This document shows, piece after piece, positions 56,087 to 64,000 of a DNA stretch of 64,000 nucleotides (the first letter of the stretch is position 1; each line of letters opens with the position of its first letter). The stretch comes from Branchiostoma floridae (lineage: Eukaryota; Chordata; Leptocardii; Amphioxiformes; Branchiostomatidae). The translations under genes and the position numbers were made by a program. A model generated the notes under the pieces. The model searched no databases, was not told the DNA's origin, and worked only from the letters and a program-made list of their open reading frames with translations. Location: NCBI RefSeq assembly GCF_000003815.2, contig NC_049980.1, forward strand, positions 33,323,316-33,387,315. The letters run 5' to 3'.

Positions 56087-56360
56087 CACAGAAAACACAG
56101 GGGTCATCGTCATGGTTACTATAACATGGAAAACATGGGTCATCGTCAAGGTTACAATAACATAGAAAACACAGTGGCCATCGTCATGGTGATGCCACAA
56201 GTGTCATCGTCATGGTGACCTCACAGGGGTCATCGTCATGGTGATGGCACAGGGGTCATCGTCATGGCGATGGCTCAGGGTCATCATCATGGTGATCTCA
56301 TAGGGGTCATCGTCATGGTGATGGCACAAGGGTCATCGTCATGGTGATGGCACAGGGATC
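56087..56360. repeat. 27-bp minisatellite beside endophilin exon 2 acceptor
   Basis: GGGGTCATCGTCATGGTGAT with GGCACA recurs about nine times. The first copies also carry ACATGGAAAACATGG-type spacers resembling the exon's own acceptor flank ACACAGAAAACACAG. Confidence 0.85.
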
Positions 56361-58146
56361 ATCCAAATCATCTTCCAAATCCAACAAATCCAAATACTAA
56401 TGTTTAATATCATCTGGGCACAGATTGGGTAAAGGGACCCAACACACTGAGAAGAGTAGAGGTGACCCGGTGTGTTTGGTTGAAGACAAGAGCAAAAACA
56501 TTGCATGACTTGCTTCATCTAGTGCACTTCACATCGAGTTCAACTGAAGAAATAAATGTACAGGTACATTATCGACTCCCAAGGCGGTACTGAGAGTTCA
56601 TTGACCCCTCTATGCTCTGAGAAGCAGGTTGCATTGCACTGCTTCGTCTAATGCATCACACATCAACTTCAACTGAAGAAAAAGGTGCACAGGTGCATTA
56701 TTGCGTCCCAAGGCGGTGCTGAGAGAGTTCATTGACCTGACAGAAGCAGGTCGTAGAATGAGGTCAGCCTTATTAGATTAACTGCCCAGCTAATATCCTA
56801 TGCTGACCCTTTCAGGGTACAGTAGTAAGTTATCGGGCCATCGCCTCACACAGCCGTCACATAAAACTAAATTATAACAACTTGCAGGAAATAAAATCTT
56901 TGTGACTTGAAAGTTTTGACTGAAAAAATGATGGCGAAGGAGCATTGTTGATGTTACTATTGTTAGTGCTGGAAGACCCCAGTATCAAACGTTTACTTAC
57001 AGCTCGACTCACAAACATTGCCTTTACATATACATCTGACATACTACTGTCAGTAAGCCTAAGAGACTAGGACTTTTACCGTGAAAAAATGCAGGATGCA
57101 TGGTATAATTGGGGAACCATATTAGAAAATGCAGATCTAAGTACAACACAATTTCAAGTCCAGTGTCCTATTGAGTACTAGTGTTTTAGAACCCGTAACT
57201 ATTAAAATTTGGTTCTGAGAACTGGGTGCCCAAAATCCTGTAACACATGTACATGACTTAAAAGAAAAATGTTTGGAACGTAATGGTTTCCCTGCTAATT
57301 TGCAGCAGTGATGGAGGCAGGTTTGCCCACACCTGGGTTCCACCTCATCAATACCTCAGCATCCATTACTTCAGGGACTGACAACAACAGGGGTCAGTCA
57401 GGGTCATGCGCGTCTCAGGGGAACAGGGGGTCATTTCTTTATGGTTTGAGCATATTGAAGTCAAACTGGTACAAGTGACCACTGCTACAAAAGGACGACC
57501 CTTAGATGATTCTTTTTTAATGCATCTTACATAAAAATACACAATTCACATTAACAACAAATAAGGACATACATATAGACAAACATAATCCACAGATCCA
57601 ACAGAAAAGAAAAATACCTACATATATACCTACAAACTACAAACAGATGAAATACCCATTCCCATAATTTTCCCATTGACACAAAAGTCCAGTCTATAAT
57701 GACCACCTGTCCACATAGACCAGATTTTATTGGTACCCGAGTGGTCTTCTTGGTTAGGTTTGACTGTAATTCCTTTATGGTCAGCACATCAATAAAAAAC
57801 TCCAGCATGACATAGGAAATTTTCTGACCTCGTGACATCGGTTACCAACATACTTTATCCCCATCTACACCTTTTCCAAAATGTTTAAATTTTCTGGTAG
57901 ACTTTAGTTTAAACACACATGGAAATGTTACAGTGATTTTTCTGCTGTCGAACAGAGAAGGTCACCACATTTGTTAGTCCAAGAGACAAACTATCTACCC
58001 TCGGGGGATTGCCAAATGGTTAGGCCAACCATACATAAATCATAAGGAGGTTAAGTTCTGTGCAGTATAAGCTCACTCCATGTATCATGACTGGCAGGAA
58101 CATGAAAAAGAAAACACAGAACGTCTGAATCGATAATTCTTCACTA
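56361..58146 (-). other. Probable endophilin intron 1, first part
   Basis: A diverged duplication occurs at 56500-56740 (GTGCACTTCACATCGAGTTC / ATGCATCACACATCAACTTC). A CAGTCAAACCTG MITE lies at 57459-57766 (AGTCAAACTGGTACAAGTG to GGTTAGGTTTGACTG). No exon-like segment for the expected H0 helix was found. Confidence 0.45.
57459..57766. mobile_element. CAGTCAAACCTG MITE, interrupted copy
   Basis: Both ends recognisable. The middle contains an unrelated AT-rich insertion (about 57520-57655). Confidence 0.65.
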
Positions 58147-59056
58147 GGCCACACCAATTTTATTTGTTCTTCTCAGATTTTTTGAATAGGCCAGAATAGT
58201 CGCCGTTGTGATGGAGTGATGTTGAGATGAACGGACCTGTTCAATCCATGCCAAACATTTCTAAACCTGTTAAAACAGGCATTTTCCAACATGTTCGCAC
58301 TGGCGCAGTGGTTAAAGTTTACGCATTCTAAACCAATGCACCCGGTTCGAATCCGGGGAGGTAGATTTTTTTTTTTTTCTTTTTTACATCCATTAAAATA
58401 CTAATTTTTACATCCATTTGGCCACACCAATTTATTTCTTTGGTTAACGGATTCGCCGCTTCGTTTTTTTGCCGAATAGAAATAAAAATTTAAAAAAAAA
58501 ACTTAAAAATGCCCCGCAACAGAGCTCACTCAAAAACAGGCAGTGTAGTGAAATTTGCTGCAGTTCACGCAAATTTTAACAGGTGGCGTCTAGATCTAGA
58601 TTCAGGCACATAAGTATGTGAATCTCTCCATGCGCCAATATCAGGTTTAGTTACTCTGTTCTATTTATATGACATTCTAATAACTAGAAAAAAACGTTCA
58701 CACACGCAAACATTGGCAAAATGCCAGCTTTTTTAAAAGCACTTGTTTCATTTCAAATCCAAAAAGTCCTGAGAAAAAAAACTACAGACTGTCTATCACA
58801 AACCTGATTGATTTCACTTACACGTACCTTTAGTCTAAAAACAATGCCTTTTATTCAGAACAAATCAAAAGAAGCGATCCTTTGCAGAAAACGTGCTATT
58901 TAACTCCTCGGGCTGTTGTTGTTGTTTGTGTTATTAAAGCCGTATATCTTTACCCCAGAACTTTTGAAAAATTCTATTTTCAACTTTTTTCTTTAGCCTA
59001 TCTGTCCAATTTTTTTGGAGAAAATCTGAGAAGCAACAAATAAATTTGGTGTGGCC
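58147..59056. mobile_element. GGCCACACC composite element, ~0.9 kb
   Basis: GGCCACACCAATTTTATTTG at the left and AACAAATAAATTTGGTGTGGCC-type right end. Inside are a tRNA-like segment (58293-58365) and another left-type end at 58431 (GGCCACACCAATTTATTTC). No transposase frame. Confidence 0.7.
58293..58365 (+). mobile_element. tRNA-like SINE head
   Basis: ACTGGCGCAGTGGTTAAAG (A box) and GGTTCGAATCC (B box) at tRNA spacing, followed by a T tract. The ends do not pair as an acceptor stem, so a SINE fragment rather than a tRNA gene. Confidence 0.65.
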
Positions 59057-59530
59057 CCTATATAGACTATCAACCACAGTATCCAGCATAAACTATGCCC
59101 CATATGAGCGATCGCGATGATGTCACGGTGACACAGTGGTAGGCAAAAAGCAGGTGTTTGGAAAAACATTGATTTACATATTAACTAGTAATTTGATCTG
59201 CTAATTTAAATATGAATTTTTAATCCAATCTACTGAAGTCCTGGTAGACACCAGCCGTCGAATACCCCGGATGTAAACAACAACAGCGATCGCTCGTATT
59301 CCTCAATAATTTTTCTTTTGATACCAACTCTCCATGAAATAGATGTAATCATGCTTAGAGGCAGATTCCAAGTTCTAAGATATCACTTCAAAGAGAATAA
59401 TCATCAACAATGCAATAAATCCTGTCTTGGGCTTATCTTTATTCTGTGGGTGTATCCAGCTGAAAACAGACAGATGTCTGCATGCTGTGCTGCCTTACAA
59501 TTGGCTCAAATTATTATGAAGGAAAATACT

Positions 59531-59534
<4 letters not shown>

Positions 59535-59560
<26 letters not shown>
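59535..59560. repeat. (CT)n microsatellite
   Basis: Alternating CT. A ~130-base duplication flanks it (TTATTCTGTGGGTGTATCC.. / TTCATTCTGTGGGTATATCC..). Confidence 0.85.
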
Positions 59561-59561
<1 letters not shown>

Positions 59562-59929
59562 GATTTATCTTCATTCTGTGGGTATATCCAGCAGAAAACA
59601 GACAGATGTCTGTATGTGGTGCTGCCTTTAAATTGGTTCAAATTATTATGCAGGACAATCCCTCTCTCTCTATCTCTCTTTTCCCCTCTCTCAAGTATTA
59701 AGTACTTCTTATCTCATGTGTAATTTGCCACCCCTCCCCCAAAAAAAATTTTGTGTTCATTTGCTGCCCTTAAATTAGTTTAAACTAGAGTTCCACGAAC
59801 ACATACCTTTGCCAAATAAACCAGGTTTGTTATGTAGAATGATGTCTGTAGACATAAATGTGTTACTCATTACATTTTATTTTATATGCCCGGAGTTGGT
59901 TCATAACATTTCGCCATTGCTTATACAAA

Positions 59930-61140
59930 TTAGATCCCTATTTACATAATGATAGTAAATTGTATCAAGCATCACTTAAGCTATCAGCATACTAAAAATC
60001 ATCATGATCCTTTCATCCCTTCTTGACTTATTCTCTTTCAAAGTAGGAAACTAAACCGGTTCCTGCAGTTCAAGAAAAGACGTTACCGGACCCAAACATA
60101 CGCCTCTTACTCTCTGCCATCTTTCTCAATTCCATATGTGTCAAGTTTGAAAGTCCTATCACGGAATGCAGTGGATTTGTCAACTTTTCACATTATGCAA
60201 ATTAGCTGTTAATTTATATAATTAGTATCTCATTATGTACATTTTTACTTAGGATATCTACATACCAAAAACATGACGATCCATCAACATGTTCATATTT
60301 TGCCATTAATTATGCAAATGAGATCATCATCTGCATAATTAATACGTATAGATATTTCTTTCTTTCTCAGCTACAAATGTGACAAGTTTGAAAGTCCTAT
60401 AAAGGAATGCAGTGGATTAACAAACTTTCCTCATTCATTATGCAAATTAGCTGCCGATTTGCATTATTAGAATTCCATCATGTAAGTCTTCCCTTTGGCC
60501 ATCTACATACCAAAAATCATGACGATCCATCAACACGTTTATATTTTCTCATTAATTATGCAAATGAGGTCGTCATTTGCATAATTAATATGCATTGATA
60601 TTTCTCTCTTTCTCATCTATATATGTGACAAGTTTGAAAGTCCTATCATGAAATGCAGTGGATTTATAAACTTTCCTCATTAATTATGTAAATTAGTTCC
60701 TGATTTGCATAATTAGTATTTCATAATGTACATTGTTACTTGGGCTATCTACATACCAAAAATCGTGATGATTCATCAACACGTTCTCGAGTTATTCTCG
60801 TCCAAAGTTCGAAAGGAAATCGGCGACTGCAGTTCCAAACAAGCCGCTAGGGGGTCCAAACTTATAGTACTTACTCTCTGCCCCAAGGGCTATCTACCAC
60901 TTAAAAATCATAACCACAGCATGTTCAAAACACGAGATATCAAAAATTGAGGTTCTGCTGCAGTACCTTAGCAAGCCGCTAGGGGGCCCATTATCGAACT
61001 TGACCTTCATTTTCCCGACCCCTATCCACCTACCAAATATCATCGGGATCCATCCAAGGCTTCTCGAGTTATACTGTTAACACACACACAGACAGACTCA
61101 CAAGCCTAAAACATAACCTTAGCCATTCTGGCAAAGGTAA
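59930..61140. repeat. Repeat units rich in ATGCAAAT, then a GCCGCTAGGGGG repeat
   Basis: Three to four units of about 240 bases share GACAAGTTTGAAAGTCCTAT, AATGCAGTGGATT, and TTATGCAAATTAGCTG / ATTTGCATAATTA. They run into a segment with AAGCCGCTAGGGGGTCC and TCTGGCAAAGGTAATT, related to 61830-62030 and 62630-62830. Confidence 0.75.
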
Positions 61141-62054
61141 TTATTATATATATATGCAAGACAATCTCTCTCTCCCTCTCCCTCTCACTCACTCACTCTA
61201 GATCTATTTCCCCCTGTTCAAGTATGAAGCATGTACTTCTTAACTAACATGTCCTTTATGTGCAATTTTCTCTCCAGAAAAATTTTACGTGCATATTTTG
61301 CACACAGTAACTGCCACGTACCCGCATTGCTACTAGTAATTAACTTTTAGCTTCTACGTCATGTTACTGCCTGCTTAACTGGCTGATTATCTATCCAATC
61401 TCAGTCTCGTAACTGTTTGCGTTCCAGCATGATTCAGAGAGAACGTGAACCTAAATCCCACGCTTTGCTCTAATCTTTGACGAGAATCAAATAACCCAAG
61501 AGCGGCCCTATTAAAACCTGCGCCACCAAGGATCGATCCTCCAGCCCAGGCAGCCAACCCAAACACTTAGCCTCCATCGCAGGCTCTATGGGGCTTTTTT
61601 TTGTCTTTTGCCTTTGGGGCCCAAAATACATTTTGGCAGGCCATTTCTTTTGTACTGGTTTCTTGTGCTGATGGTCCAGTAGCATAACTTTTTAGCGACA
61701 CGGTACGAAAAGAAATGACCAGCAAAAGTGTATTATGAGCCAAAAAAGTATAAAAAAATCCACAACAAACTGCTAGAAGTAGAAGGCCAAAATTCACACC
61801 AAATAAGCATCTACTATACACCTATCCAGCACATAAAAATTAACACCATAGCAAGTCCAGGTACAAAAATATGACACAAAATGTGCTGCTGCAGTACCAA
61901 GGTCAACCAACAGGGGGCCCAAAATCAACCTGCACCATCCCCATCCCCCCACCTACCGAAAACCATTGCAAACCTTCCAGCGGTTCTTGAGATATACCCC
62001 ACATAACCTCCAGACTGAAAACAGTATCAATGGCAACAATACCTCCATCCTCAT
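61141..62054 (-). other. Repeat-derived sequence, no gene seen
   Basis: CT-rich simple tract at 61165-61200 and further fragments of the preceding interspersed repeat family at 61830-62030. No coding exon supported. Confidence 0.4.
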
Positions 62055-62452
62055 CAGGGTTCTAGCCAGGATTTCATTTTAGCGTAGTGGGAATGGCATG
62101 GTAGCGAAGCGAGATTTGTGTGGAAGGGGGTCTTGGCCCTTCCTCAGTGAGATTTTGAAAATGTAGAATTAAATTAATTAATAATCTTTATTGCAAATTC
62201 ATGCCCGAGGGATAATTGCATACAAAGTAAAGTAGTAATTGACACTCTTTTAACATCACATGTAATTTGAAGGATTTATGGTCAGTTTTGAGTGGCATAT
62301 CATCATTTTTCATTATTCAAACATTGATTAGACATTGTCGAACAAGTAAATGATAGCAAAGCACCACTACACTAATTAAAAATAAGCGTAGAGGGCCTTA
62401 TTTTAGCGTAGTGGACACAAATTGCTAAAATGCACTAGCTACTAGAACCCTG
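62055..62452. mobile_element. CAGGGTTCTAG inverted-repeat element
   Basis: Left CAGGGTTCTAGCCAGGATTT, right GCTACTAGAACCCTG. TTTTAGCGTAGTGG occurs in several places inside. 398 bases, non-coding. Confidence 0.75.
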
Positions 62453-63420
62453 CTCATGGAAGTAAAAAAGCCTGCAATACACACACTCCTGTTTGCCATG
62501 CAGGTCTCATAACTACGTTTACAGCAAGCCTGACTGAGCAAACCTTTCAGATCACCAGTTAGGGGTTAAAGGTGGGTCAGCCGTGAAATCTCACCTAACC
62601 CATCACTGGACAATTGGGGCTTTATGATCTAACGTCCTTGAACATACGAGATATCAAAACTGCTGCAGTGCCATAGAAATCCACAAGGGGACCAAAAATC
62701 TACCTTTTACCAACCCCTACCCACCACTTACATTTCATGACAATTCATCCTTAGCTTCTTGAGTTACAGTGCAAAACCACATACATACAAATACACAAAC
62801 GCTACCAAAAACATAACCTTCTTGGTGAAGGCAAAAACATATAACAGTGAATACATAGCCAAATAGACACCTCCCTGTGAATGTCAATGAGTAGACTCTT
62901 CCATGGACTGTCTGCTTTATGGTTAGTTCTACCAACTCTGAACTGTGCTTCCTGCCATTCTGACCTGTACAAAGTACATGTACTACAATCATCTTCCTAT
63001 TCACTTCCCAAGCCAATCCACTGATGACAGTGTATTCAAAATCAAATAAGTTTGGACACACACAAACACAAACATGCACACCAAAAACATAGACTCCGTA
63101 CACTGGAGTCGAAAACATTTGCAAACACCAGGCACACTTTGAACTTGAACTTGAACATACATTATGTATTTGGAAAAGCAATATGATCAAGCTGCATATC
63201 AGCTACAAGTGCATGTAGGCTGGCATCTAAGTCCCAAGGGCATGCTATAATCTATAAAGTGATGCATGGGTCATGGTAGAATGGCACTTAATAGAAAAAA
63301 GTCATTTAACCGTATTGCTCGCTCAGCTGACATATCCGCCAAATACCGGCAATACATTTTAATGACTCGTGATGCATTCGGTATGCACAAAATAGATTCA
63401 TGTGCATTTAAGCAATGGAA
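62453..63420 (-). other. No supported feature
   Basis: Contains interspersed-repeat fragments at 62630-62830 and a 151-codon open frame on the - strand (62735-63190) dominated by low-complexity CVC/SSSS runs, which I do not accept as a gene. Confidence 0.4.
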
Positions 63421-63421
63421 A

Positions 63422-63732
63422 AGCAAATAGCATTAATGATTTGCGTTCTATCTACCTGAGCAAATAGCATCAATGATTTGCGTTCTACTGTACCTACCTA
63501 AGCAACTGGCATCAATGATTTGCGTTCTATTTACCTAAGCAAATAGCATCAACGATTTGTGTTCTACCTACCTAAGCAAATAGCATCAATGATTTGAGTT
63601 CTACCTACCTAAGCAAATAGCATCAATGATTTGAGTTCTACCTACCTAAGCAAATTTTATTACCGGTAATGATTTGCGTTCTATCTATATATCTAGTAAA
63701 TAGCACTAATGATTTGTGTTCTATCTACCTAA
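63422..63732. repeat. 37-45 bp minisatellite, about eight copies
   Basis: AAGCAAATAGCATCAATGAT then TTGCGTTCTACCTACCT, repeated about eight times and ending exactly where a GGCCACACCAATTTAATTG element end begins (63734). Confidence 0.88.
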
Positions 63733-63733
63733 G

Positions 63734-64000
63734 GCCACACCAATTTAATTGCTTGGTTCACGGATTCGCTCGCTCCTATTTTTTGGAAAAAAAAATAAAA
63801 ATAAAAATTACCACTCAGCAAATTTTCACCATAAATGAAACCATTCACCAACTTTCTGGTGTAGGAAACATAAAAACTGACACTACTTTTGTAATTTTCA
63901 ACGAACAGGTGCTGTTATTGTACAGTTATAGTCTTTTGTACTTTTTTCAAGCTGAAATACTTTTTATTCTTTATGTTTTGGATTAGCCCTTACCTTACCC
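63734..64000. mobile_element. GGCCACACC element, truncated by the window end
   Basis: GGCCACACCAATTTAATTGC and GGTTCACGGATTCGCTCGCT, matching 58431-58470. The right end is not in the window. Confidence 0.55.

Noticed and set aside
58293-58365. Functional tRNA gene
   Set aside because: A and B boxes present, but the acceptor stem does not pair and it sits in a transposon with a poly-T tail; a SINE head fits better.
62735-63190. Longest single frame, 151 codons on the - strand
   Set aside because: Low-complexity Cys/Val and Ser runs, no motif, inside repeat-rich sequence; expected by chance in 64 kb.

Overview
This is a eukaryotic, intron-rich, repeat-dense window that looks like a cephalochordate (amphioxus, Branchiostoma-type) genome. 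That reading is an inference: two bilaterian genes are encoded in many short GT-AG exons with chordate-like protein sequence, the introns carry many small TA-flanked inverted-repeat elements and tRNA-derived SINEs, and minisatellites sit on exon-intron borders. One 100-base run of N marks an assembly gap.

Two convergent genes explain nearly all the coding capacity. (1) On the + strand, positions 62-7712, lie the last seven coding exons of an hnRNP K homologue: the end of KH2, a Gly/Arg-rich (RGG) region, the third KH domain, and a terminal exon ending [10 protein letters not shown]-stop. A likely poly(A) signal is at 8863-8868. Exons upstream of KH2's end are outside the window. (2) On the - strand, running from 56080 down to 13298, lie ten exons of an endophilin-A (SH3GL) homologue: most of the N-BAR domain, an unusually long Ser-Pro-rich linker, and a C-terminal SH3 domain. 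The exon phases agree at every junction and give 418 residues plus a stop. The first coding exon (the H0 amphipathic helix) is not visible and probably lies beyond 64000. A symmetric 69-base open segment at 19002-19070 fits as an unannotated cassette exon in the linker.

Layout: 1-8.9 kb hnRNP K; 8.9-11 kb intergenic with an amplified MITE end; 11-13.3 kb probable endophilin 3'UTR; 13.3-56.1 kb endophilin exons and introns; 56.1-64 kb probable intron 1 or upstream sequence, all repeats. The intron at 25.6-28.1 kb holds a degenerate telomere-like CCCTAA array, interrupted by a 1.3-kb TAA-flanked inverted-repeat element and seeded with broken copies of the neighbouring exon end.

The most striking observation is recurrent tandem duplication anchored on splice junctions: the KH3 acceptor (x3), one BAR-exon acceptor (x4), another BAR-exon donor (x3), a dispersed copy of a BAR-exon donor end, and a minisatellite starting right beside a further acceptor. 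I recall exon-border minisatellites being described in an amphioxus Adh gene (called 'mirage' minisatellites) but could not check this. Such copies could act as decoy or regulated splice sites. Functionally the two genes are unrelated (RNA binding versus membrane curvature in endocytosis); they are only neighbours.
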